The notes under the pieces were generated by a model that had not been told where the DNA came from, did no database searches, and saw only the letters and a list, made by a program, of their open reading frames with translations. 5,100 nt of DNA from Myxococcales bacterium (GTDB lineage: Bacteria; Myxococcota_A; Polyangia; Fen-1088), in assembly GCA_003170035.1 (NCBI GenBank), contig PMZX01000020.1, positions 2,770-7,869 of the forward strand, written 5' to 3'. The translations under genes were made by a program, and so were the position numbers. Below are positions 1 through 4,469 of the stretch, one piece after another (the first letter of the stretch is position 1; each line of letters opens with the position of its first letter).

Positions 1-134
1 GGGCTGCCGCCCACATGATCGCAAACCTCCCGCACAATCCGTGGGCGCCCCTCGTCGAAATCATGGCGCTTGGGTGCATCCCCCTCGGCGTGGTGGGCGA
101 CGCGTTCGTCGTGTGGAAGCCGGTACATGCGTAG
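1..134 (+). CDS. C-terminal tail of an unrecognised protein (5' truncated by the window)
   Basis: An open frame enters from the left edge (first full codon at 3) and ends at TAG 132-134, giving 43 residues. It ends in a moderately hydrophobic stretch containing ALGCIPLGVVGDAFVVW. I do not recognise the family and see no catalytic motif. The ATG at 15 could be a start, but it has no Shine-Dalgarno sequence in front of it and the frame is open upstream, so a gene tail is more likely than a 39-residue gene. It lies 17 nt before the proposed start of the next gene, fitting the tightly packed layout. The reading frame is supported by the clean stop at the gene junction and by protein-like composition. 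Function is unknown. Confidence 0.55.
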   Translation, partial: AAAHMIANLPHNPWAPLVEIMALGCIPLGVVGDAFVVWKPVHA

Positions 135-151
135 CCCCCCTACTCCCCGAC

Positions 152-310
152 GTGAAGCCCTGCCAGTTCTGCAGCTTTGGCTCACCGACCTGGGACGAGC
201 GCAACCGGGTCCGGGTCACGTGCCACTGTTGCAGTCCAGGCGACTGGGGGCCAAAGCGCACGACCGAGCGCGGGGCCATCGAGGCGTGGAATAGGGGGAG
301 ACGGGGATGA
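152..310 (+). CDS. Lar-like restriction-alleviation zinc-ribbon protein
   Basis: This 52-residue protein starts with KPCQFC and ends in AIEAWNRGRRG. It shows two cysteine knuckles, C4-x2-C7 and C24-x2-C27 (with an extra C26), then W-G-P-K-x-T-T-E and A-I-E-A-W-N-R. This is the pattern of the Lar family (KPCPFCG, then VxCxxC, GP, T, eAIeaWNrR). Lar proteins of Rac-type prophages lessen type I restriction by the host, and many phage relatives are annotated only by resemblance. The GTG start at 152 is chosen because family members begin directly before KPC. No clear Shine-Dalgarno sequence precedes it, and GTG 113, which would overlap the upstream gene, is an alternative. The first knuckle has Ser-Phe where Gly is usual. 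The family call is fairly firm; an anti-restriction role here is inference. Confidence 0.75.
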   Translation: MKPCQFCSFGSPTWDERNRVRVTCHCCSPGDWGPKRTTERGAIEAWNRGRRG

Positions 311-375
311 GCAGCACGATCGCGACTGGCCCTCGACAAGCTGCGCGCGGCGAGGGACGAGGAGACGACCCATGA
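307..375 (+). CDS. Possible 22-residue micro-ORF or translational coupling leader
   Basis: ATG 307 overlaps the stop of the Lar-like gene (ATGA), and its TGA 373-375 overlaps the helicase ATG at 372. A strong purine-rich ribosome site (GGGGGAGA, 294-301) lies 5 nt upstream. The peptide (starting MSSTIATGPR) matches nothing I know, and its third-position GC is lower than that of the neighbouring genes. The next frame over the same bases reads more like protein (LALDKLRAARDEE) but has no start or sensible end. It may be a coupling leader that keeps ribosomes moving into the helicase, a decayed small gene, or chance. Confidence 0.28.
   Translation: MSSTIATGPRQAARGEGRGDDP
359..365 (+). promoter_or_regulatory. 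Ribosome binding site of the helicase gene
   Basis: GAGGAGA lies 6-7 nt before ATG 372. It fixes the helicase start at 372, although the frame stays open back to 177, where it would overlap the Lar-like gene. Confidence 0.75.
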
Positions 376-1814
376 ACGACGACTACACAGCCTTTCTGCG
401 CGCGAAAACGCACGAGGGAGCGCTACACGGATTCGATCCGTTGTGGATGCCCGATATGTTGTTTCCCTTCCAGGTCGCGCTGACCGAGTGGGCAATTCGC
501 AAGGGGCGGGCGGCCATCTTCGCCGATTGCGGGCTCGGCAAGACCGCCATGCAACTCACTTGGGCGGCGAACGTCGCGCGCAGGACCGACGGTCGCGTGC
601 TCGTCTTGACCCCGCTGGCGGTGGCATTTCAGACCGTGCGCGAGGGGGAGAAGTTCGGCATCGAAGTCATCCGACGGCGGGAAGGTCTTGAATCCGGGGA
701 CCGCATCGTAGTCACGAACTACGAGCGCCTGCACTACTTCAATGCGGAGGATTTCTCTGGCGTCGTGGCCGATGAGTCGAGCATCCTAAAGCACTACACC
801 GGGGCCACACAGAAGAACGTCACACGCTTTCTGACGAAGGTCCCGTATCGCCTACTTTGCACCGCCACCGCCGCACCTAATGACTACGTCGAGTTGGGCA
901 CCAGTAGCGAAGCGCTCGGCGAGCTGTCCCACTCCGACATGCTGACTCGGTTTTTCCGCCAGCTCGACGACAAGGGCCAGAAGCAGGCCCTGCGACAGCA
1001 AGCGGAAGCTGAAATGGTAGCCCAGCACTACGCGCGGCTTGCCTTCCGCGTGTCTCAGGCCATCGGACAATGGAGGCTCAAGAACCACGCCGTCGTTGAT
1101 TTCTGGAAGTGGGTCACGAGTTGGGCGCGGGCGTGCCGGTCGCCTGCTGACCTTGGTTTCGACGATGACCGATTCATCCTGCCCCCGCTGACGGAGAAGT
1201 ACCACATCATCAAGCCAGGTCGCCCACCCGAAGGATGGCTGTTCACGGTGCCGGCGTTCGGATTGAAGGAGGAACGGGAGGAGCGCAAGCGCACGCTGCA
1301 AGAGCGTTGCGAGTACGTGAAATCTCTGGTCAACCATGACTGCCCCGCCGTGGTGTGGTGCCACACGAATGATGAAGGCGATGAATTGGAGAAGATGATC
1401 CCGGGCAGTCGCCAAGTCGCCGGCAAGACTCCCGACGATACAAAGGAAGCTATCTACAATGACTTCACGGCTGGCAATCTGCGGGTGCTGGTCATTAAAC
1501 CCAAGATTGGAGCCTTCGGGCTCAACTGGGCTCACTGCGCGCACGTCGTCTCATTCGCCAGCCATAGCTACGAGCAATACTACCAGAGCGTTCGCAGATG
1601 TTGGCGATTTGGGCAGAAGAACCCGGTCCGCCTGGACGTGATAGCAACGGAGGGCGAGCGTCGGGTCATCGACAACATGCGCCGGAAGGCCGAGCAAGTC
1701 TCCATCATGTTCGCCGAGCTGGTGAAGCACATGAACCAGGCGCAAGGTGTGCAACGAACGAACGAGAACATCAATCCCGAGGAGGTGCCGCAGTGGCTTG
1801 CAAGGACCAGCTAA
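372..1814 (+). CDS. SF2/SNF2-type DEAD/DEAH-box helicase (phage)
   Basis: This is a 480-residue, probably DNA-dependent ATPase with both RecA-like lobes. Visible motifs in order: a Q-like LFPFQ (30-34); Walker A D-C-G-L-G-K-T (52-58); Walker B as D134-E135-S-S; motif III C-T-A-T-A-A-P-N-D (163-171); motif V around 375-386 (IKPKIGAFGLNW); motif VI Q-S-V-R-R-C-W-R-F-G-Q (405-415). The last two are typical of SNF2 and related SF2 proteins, including helicases found beside methylases in many phages. No nuclease motif is seen, and the protein is far shorter than type III restriction Res subunits, so a complete restriction enzyme is unlikely. ATG 372 is chosen for its ribosome site and ATGA overlap. 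Its 3' end overlaps the methyltransferase by 22 nt, so the two are translated together. The role may be DNA remodelling in replication or modification; the substrate is unknown. Confidence 0.92.
   Translation: MNDDYTAFLRAKTHEGALHGFDPLWMPDMLFPFQVALTEWAIRKGRAAIFADCGLGKTAMQLTWAANVARRTDGRVLVLTPLAVAFQTVREGEKFGIEVIRRREGLESGDRIVVTNYERLHYFNAEDFSGVVADESSILKHYTGATQKNVTRFLTKVPYRLLCTATAAPNDYVELGTSSEALGELSHSDMLTRFFRQLDDKGQKQALRQQAEAEMVAQHYARLAFRVSQAIGQWRLKNHAVVDFWKWVTSWARACRSPADLGFDDDRFILPPLTEKYHIIKPGRPPEGWLFTVPAFGLKEEREERKRTLQERCEYVKSLVNHDCPAVVWCHTNDEGDELEKMIPGSRQVAGKTPDDTKEAIYNDFTAGNLRVLVIKPKIGAFGLNWAHCAHVVSFASHSYEQYYQSVRRCWRFGQKNPVRLDVIATEGERRVIDNMRRKAEQVSIMFAELVKHMNQAQGVQRTNENINPEEVPQWLARTS
1779..1787 (+). 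promoter_or_regulatory. Strong ribosome binding site of the methyltransferase, inside the helicase gene
   Basis: GAGGAGGTG contains the near-perfect anti-16S match GGAGG (1781-1785), 7 nt before GTG 1793. It decides that non-ATG start and places it within the last codons of the helicase. Confidence 0.8.
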
Positions 1815-2779
1815 TCAATGACCGTTTTGCTGTCTACAATGGCGACTGCGTGGACGTGATGAAGTCCCTGCCGGACGCTTCGGTCCATCTTTCACTGTAC
1901 TCGCCTCCATTTGCCGGGCTATACCAATACAGTAGCGACGCTGCCGACTTGTCCAACGCCGTCGACTACGCGGAGTTTTTGAAGCACTACGAATTTTGTA
2001 TCGAAGAGATATTTCGCCTCACAATGCCTGGCCGCATGACAGCCGTGCATTGCATGGACGTGCCTATGAGCAATAGCGGTTGCGACCATCTGCGGGATTT
2101 TCCAGGGGACATCATCCGACTTCACGAGTCCATTGGATTCAAGTACGCGGCTCGTTTCCACGTGTGGAAAGAGCCGCTGACGATTCGCAACCGAACCATG
2201 ATGAAGTCACTTTCGCACAAGTGCCTGACGCTCGACTCGACGAAGTGCTCTATGGCGAACGCGGATTACCTGCTGATTTTCCGCCGCACTGGCGACAATC
2301 CGGTTCCTGTAGCGCATCCGACGGGGCTGCTCCGCTATGCGGGCGAGCGGGAAGTACCACCCGAGGTCAAGCGCTATCGAGGATGGGCGGGTAGCCAACT
2401 CGAAAACAAGTTCAGTCAGTGGGTGTGGCGCCAGTATGCCAGCGCGTTTTGGGATGATGTACGACTGGATCGGACGCTGCCCCATCGGGAAGGGAAAGAC
2501 CCCGAAGACGAGAAGCACGTCCACCCGCTGCAACTCGACGTGATAGAGCGGGCCTGTGTGATGTGGTCCAACCCCCGCGAGATTGTGCTGACGCCGTTCA
2601 TGGGGGTGGGCTCCGAGTGCTACGGAGCCGTCATCAATGACCGCCGGGCCATTGGCATCGAACTCAAGCCTTCGTACTATCGCCAGGCTGTGCGCAATCT
2701 GACCAATGCGCACCCCGAGCTGGAGAACGAGCAGGCCGAGATGTTCAAAGACGATGCGCCGGTAGTTGAGAAGCCATGA
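1793..2779 (+). CDS. DNA methyltransferase, N4-cytosine/N6-adenine (amino-MTase) superfamily
   Basis: This 328-residue protein begins at GTG 1793. The N-terminal part carries NGDCVDVMKSLPD and the catalytic-type S-P-P-F (37-40), the motif IV form of amino-methyltransferases. The SAM-binding part is at the C-terminus: L-T-P-F-M-G-V-G-S-E (266-275), then GIELKPSYY (288-296). Motif IV before motif I is the beta-class order seen in many phage and type II enzymes. The usual acid in D-P-F-x-G-x-G is Thr267 here, though F-x-G-x-G is kept. The enzyme probably transfers a methyl group from SAM to an exocyclic amino group of A or C in phage DNA; base and site cannot be read from sequence. No cognate endonuclease of the usual kind is adjacent, so it looks like an orphan phage methylase guarding against host restriction. 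Its stop overlaps the next gene by 4 nt. Confidence 0.92.
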   Translation: MACKDQLINDRFAVYNGDCVDVMKSLPDASVHLSLYSPPFAGLYQYSSDAADLSNAVDYAEFLKHYEFCIEEIFRLTMPGRMTAVHCMDVPMSNSGCDHLRDFPGDIIRLHESIGFKYAARFHVWKEPLTIRNRTMMKSLSHKCLTLDSTKCSMANADYLLIFRRTGDNPVPVAHPTGLLRYAGEREVPPEVKRYRGWAGSQLENKFSQWVWRQYASAFWDDVRLDRTLPHREGKDPEDEKHVHPLQLDVIERACVMWSNPREIVLTPFMGVGSECYGAVINDRRAIGIELKPSYYRQAVRNLTNAHPELENEQAEMFKDDAPVVEKP

Positions 2780-3132
2780 CCCTCGACGCCCTGGACGCAA
2801 TCCTCTGCACTGTCGCCCGCGAGCACGGGTTCAAGCCGATGCAACTGCTCTGCGCCGGCCGCGGGCGCTCACGGGGCGACCACTGGCAGGCCATCCACCG
2901 AGCCAAGCGCAAGGCGATGGCGCGCATGAGGGCCGCGGGAGCGAGCCTGCCGCGCATCGCACGGGTGCTCGGGCTCAGGCACCACCAGCCTGTGATTTTC
3001 GGTCTGAGAAAACACGCGAGGGAGTGCGCCCGCAAAATCGGCTTGACAGCGGACGGGAGGGCGGCACGCCGTGACCCCAGCGCGCAGGACGTGCGCAAAA
3101 TGCGCTTGACTTTCGTGGACGCGGGGGCATGA
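2776..3132 (+). CDS. DnaA domain IV-like helix-turn-helix DNA-binding protein
   Basis: This 118-residue basic protein starts at ATG 2776 within the methyltransferase stop (ATGA). Residues about 5-80 follow the layout of the C-terminal DNA-binding domain of DnaA: an initial helix ending AREHGF and LL; a central R-x-A-K-R-K-A-M-A helix; S-L-P-R-I-A-R-V-L-G-L, matching the DnaA helix-turn-helix; then R-H-H-Q-P-V-I-F-G-L-R-K (68-79), aligning with DnaA R-D-H-S/T-T-V-x-x-A-x-x-K. The DnaA Asp is His69 here. There is no AAA+ ATPase, so it is not a full initiator. The tail (81-118) is Arg-rich and unassigned. Stand-alone domain IV proteins occur in phages and may bind DnaA-box-like sites to steer replication or transcription. 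No ribosome site is obvious, so expression probably depends on coupling. The fold assignment is by eye. Confidence 0.68.
   Translation: MTLDALDAILCTVAREHGFKPMQLLCAGRGRSRGDHWQAIHRAKRKAMARMRAAGASLPRIARVLGLRHHQPVIFGLRKHARECARKIGLTADGRAARRDPSAQDVRKMRLTFVDAGA
3031..3110. repeat. Pair of 17-nt direct repeats, 63 nt apart
   Basis: CGCAAAATCGGCTTGAC (3031-3047) recurs as CGCAAAATGCGCTTGAC (3094-3110). They match at 15 of 17 bases, differing only by CG/GC in the middle. Both lie in the tail of the DnaA-like gene in the same frame (RKIGLT, RKMRLT). The 63-nt spacing is 21 codons and about six helical turns. They could be a small internal duplication or paired protein-binding sites. Confidence 0.5.
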
Positions 3133-3133
3133 T
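3106..3133 (+). promoter_or_regulatory. Candidate sigma70-type promoter for the HNH/initiator/primase genes
   Basis: TTGACT (3106-3111) matches the -35 box at five of six bases. CATGAT (3128-3133) matches TATAAT at four of six, with a 16-nt spacer. It lies at the end of the DnaA-like gene, just before the only sizeable gap in the window, and the -10 box abuts a palindrome. The match is modest and could be chance. Confidence 0.3.
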
Positions 3134-3141
3134 GGTACCAT
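3132..3141. promoter_or_regulatory. 10-bp palindrome ATGGTACCAT, possible operator
   Basis: ATGGTACCAT is a perfect two-fold symmetric site. It overlaps the -10 region of the candidate promoter and directly abuts the left arm of a 13-bp inverted repeat. Such a site fits a dimeric repressor or the neighbouring DNA-binding protein, but the binder is unknown. Confidence 0.3.
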
Positions 3142-3253
3142 GCGACGGTATCGAAACCATTTCCACCCTTGGAAGCTGCGCGCTCGGCCCCTCTCGATAC
3201 CGTCGCTGGATTCGCGGGGCAAGCTGGCGCGTGGCTTTGAGGGGTGGAGGTAG
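3140..3253 (+). CDS. Possible small basic protein of 37 residues
   Basis: ATG 3140 to TAG 3251-3253 encodes an Arg-rich peptide beginning MRRYRNHFHPWK and ending ARGFEGWR. It would fill most of the gap between the DnaA-like and HNH genes. Third-position GC is about 73%, like the neighbours. A competing frame (ATG 3129 or 3132 to TGA 3264-3266, 44-45 residues) has lower third-position GC (about 59%) but fits both junctions neatly, touching the upstream stop as TGATG and the HNH start as ATGA. Neither is recognised and neither has a convincing ribosome site. The whole stretch may instead be regulatory, as the inverted repeat spans both frames. Confidence 0.3.
   Translation: MRRYRNHFHPWKLRARPLSIPSLDSRGKLARGFEGWR
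3142..3206. repeat. Perfect 13-bp inverted repeat with a 39-nt loop
   Basis: GCGACGGTATCGA (3142-3154) is the exact reverse complement of TCGATACCGTCGC (3194-3206). There is no T-run after it, and the loop is long for an intrinsic terminator. It may be a two-site operator, a recombination or replication site, or an RNA stem near the start of the downstream transcript. A perfect 13-bp match at this distance is unlikely by chance. Confidence 0.7.
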
Positions 3254-3256
3254 AGG
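3252..3256 (+). promoter_or_regulatory. Ribosome binding site of the HNH gene
   Basis: AGAGG lies 6 nt before ATG 3263, within a purine-rich run (3241-3261) that also holds GGAGG at 3246-3250, 12 nt away. It supports the start at 3263. Confidence 0.6.
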
Positions 3257-3262
3257 CGAGGT

Positions 3263-3613
3263 ATGAGCTACGGGGACCTGCTACGCGACGTCCGCTGGCA
3301 GAAGAAACGGCTCGAAGTCCTGCAAAAAGCAGGATGGGCGTGTGAATGGTGCTACAACAGCACCGACACAATCAACGTCCACCATCGGAAGTACCGGCCG
3401 GGGCTAGCTCCGTGGGAGTACGAAAAGGACGAGCTCCAGGCGCTTTGCGAACCCTGTCACACGGAACAACACTTCCCCGGCCGCGTGCTGGACCATCTCT
3501 ATGTGCTGCTGAAGGTGGCGCACGACTCAAAATCCTGGGACGAGATGCGCCGGATCGCCGACCGGGCTATGGTGTTCGTGAAGCGCGGGTTTCTCTACAA
3601 CGGCCTGATGTAG
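3263..3613 (+). CDS. HNH endonuclease family protein
   Basis: This 116-residue protein has the beta-beta-alpha-metal layout of small HNH nucleases: C27-x2-C30 (CEWC), H40-H41 in VHHRKY, then C62-x2-C65-H66 (LCEPCH). The two CxxC pairs would hold a structural zinc. His40/41 and His66 would form the metal-binding and catalytic site that nicks or cuts DNA. The N-terminal helix (YGDLLRDVRWQKKRLEVLQ) and the W-E-Y stretch at 51-53 are typical of a common phage and bacterial subfamily. The middle Asn of the classic motif is not obvious: the place before L-x-x-L-C is D56-E57. Free-standing HNH genes in phage replication blocks may be homing-type nucleases or take part in DNA processing; the target is unknown. 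It lies 1 nt before the initiator gene. Confidence 0.92.
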   Translation: MSYGDLLRDVRWQKKRLEVLQKAGWACEWCYNSTDTINVHHRKYRPGLAPWEYEKDELQALCEPCHTEQHFPGRVLDHLYVLLKVAHDSKSWDEMRRIADRAMVFVKRGFLYNGLM

Positions 3614-3614
3614 C

Positions 3615-4469
3615 ATGGCGCGTATACGAGCCATCCACCCGCGCGCACCCCAGGACGACGACGTGGCGTCCATGAGCCTGGCGGCCCGCTACCTCTGGGC
3701 GTACCTGCCCTGTCACGCCGACCGGGAAGGCCGCATGGAAGAGCGCCCCTTGATGCTCAAGGGAGAGGTGTTCCCGGCTGACTCCGTGGACGTGGCGGTG
3801 CTTCTGACTGAGATGGAGGAGCGTCGGTTCATCGTCCGCTACCGCGGCGCGAACGGCCGCCGACTGATTCAGATCCGCAACTTCCACACCTACCAGCGGC
3901 CAGACCACCGGGAGCGCCAGAGCATCCTGCAGGCCCCGGATGGCTGGCAAGATGTAGGACAGCACCTGGGGAAAGGTAGGAAACTGGAAGACAGAACCCA
4001 AGGAAAGGTAGGACAGAACCCAGGGCTAGACCTGGGCAAAGCGACAGAATGCAGCGCATCATCGTCGATTGCCGCGGGGCAAGACCGCTCCGGTACTCCG
4101 GGATCCGGTACGGATACCCCTCCCCGTGTGTGCGCGCGTAGCAATCCGCCTGCCAAGTTCCGTCCGGACTCCACGTACAACCTGAAATGGGCGATCAAGA
4201 CCGCGGTGGAGAAAGCGCAGCCTCAGATCGGGCAGTGGGCTGCGGACGGATTCGCAGACCGTGACGGAGACGCCTTCTTTGCCACCATCGGAGATGTAGA
4301 TCGGGCCGTTCCGGAGATTCAGCGGAAGATCGGGATCTTCGCCGCCGACCCAGAAATGAGCCCCTGGAATGTCGGGAAGTTCACCAAGGAATTCAACCGG
4401 CTGGGACAGCCAAGGGCGACCCGCCCAGGGCAGCAGCCCGGCCGCGTGGTGCCCATCGTGGAGAGCTGA
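3615..4469 (+). CDS. Phage replication-initiator-like protein with winged-helix N-terminus (replisome-organiser type)
   Basis: This is a 284-residue protein. Residues 2-103 (ARIRAIHPR; SLAARYLWAYLPCHADREGR; LLTEMEERRFIVRY; ending NFHTYQRPDHRERQS) match the N-terminal domain of many phage replication proteins of the type MARIRTIKPEF...LSPLARLLYIGLWCEADREGR, thought to be a winged helix binding origin DNA. Residues about 104-175 are a low-complexity polar linker with Gly, Ser and Pro. Residues about 176-284 form a second, probably helical domain ending MSPWNVGKFTKEFNRLG and a basic tail, likely the partner-binding part. The start ATG 3615 is 1 nt after the HNH stop, has no clear ribosome site, and is probably reached by reinitiation. 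Its stop overlaps the primase start (TGATG). The linker-coding DNA holds repeats that may be the origin. Initiation is inferred from family resemblance and the primase neighbour. Confidence 0.78.
   Translation: MARIRAIHPRAPQDDDVASMSLAARYLWAYLPCHADREGRMEERPLMLKGEVFPADSVDVAVLLTEMEERRFIVRYRGANGRRLIQIRNFHTYQRPDHRERQSILQAPDGWQDVGQHLGKGRKLEDRTQGKVGQNPGLDLGKATECSASSSIAAGQDRSGTPGSGTDTPPRVCARSNPPAKFRPDSTYNLKWAIKTAVEKAQPQIGQWAADGFADRDGDAFFATIGDVDRAVPEIQRKIGIFAADPEMSPWNVGKFTKEFNRLGQPRATRPGQQPGRVVPIVES
3954..4041. repeat. Three imperfect tandem repeats in the initiator linker, candidate origin iterons
   Basis: Three units each begin GTAGGA and end in AAAG: 3954-3975, 3976-4007 and 4008-4041. Shared blocks are GGAAAGGTAGGA (3970-3981 and 4002-4013) and GACAGAACCCA (3990-4000 and 4012-4022). 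The last unit contains the hairpin CCCAGG-6-CCTGGG (4019-4036). The stretch codes for residues 114-143 of the initiator and is more purine-rich and less GC-rich than its surroundings. The position is like that of the lambda origin inside gene O. Confidence 0.55.
4019..4036. repeat. 6-bp hairpin in the candidate origin
   Basis: CCCAGG (4019-4024) pairs with CCTGGG (4031-4036) across a 6-nt loop, inside the third repeat unit. No T-run follows, so it is not a terminator. Confidence 0.45.
4089..4111. repeat. Direct repeat TCCGGTAC, 15 nt apart
   Basis: TCCGGTAC occurs at 4089-4096 and 4104-4111, separated by TCCGGGA, in the Gly/Ser/Thr-rich part of the initiator linker. It may be a further site in the candidate origin or simply low-complexity coding sequence. 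Confidence 0.3.

Noticed and set aside
177..371. N-terminal extension of the helicase back to ATG 177
   Set aside because: It would lie out of frame over the Lar-like gene and is Arg/Ser-rich junk in appearance. The strong ribosome site and ATGA overlap favour ATG 372.
852..1544. 230-codon open frame on the - strand inside the helicase gene
   Set aside because: It lies wholly antisense to a gene with clear helicase motifs. Long antisense frames are common in GC-rich coding DNA, and its sequence shows no recognisable domain.
1598..1792. N-terminal extension of the methyltransferase to ATG 1598
   Set aside because: It would overlap motif VI and the C-terminus of the helicase by over 200 nt. 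GTG 1793 has a near-perfect ribosome site and matches the usual start of the family.
2207..2800. 197-codon open frame on the - strand over the methyltransferase gene
   Set aside because: It is antisense to motif-bearing sequence, has no recognisable domain, and breaks the all-plus operon layout.
3043..3070. Promoter at the perfect TTGACA (3043-3048)
   Set aside because: No sequence like TATAAT lies at 16-18 nt downstream; that stretch is GC-rich.
3142..3206. Intrinsic terminator at the 13-bp inverted repeat
   Set aside because: The loop is 39 nt and no T-run follows the right arm, so it does not fit a factor-independent terminator.
2745..3371. 208-codon open frame on the - strand across three plus-strand genes
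   Set aside because: Ser/Ala/Arg-rich composition typical of a shadow frame. It crosses the ends of the methyltransferase, DnaA-like and HNH genes.
3346..3675. 109-codon plus-strand frame overlapping the HNH and initiator genes
   Set aside because: It is a shifted reading of the HNH zinc-binding sequence, which is clearly coding in the frame starting at 3263.
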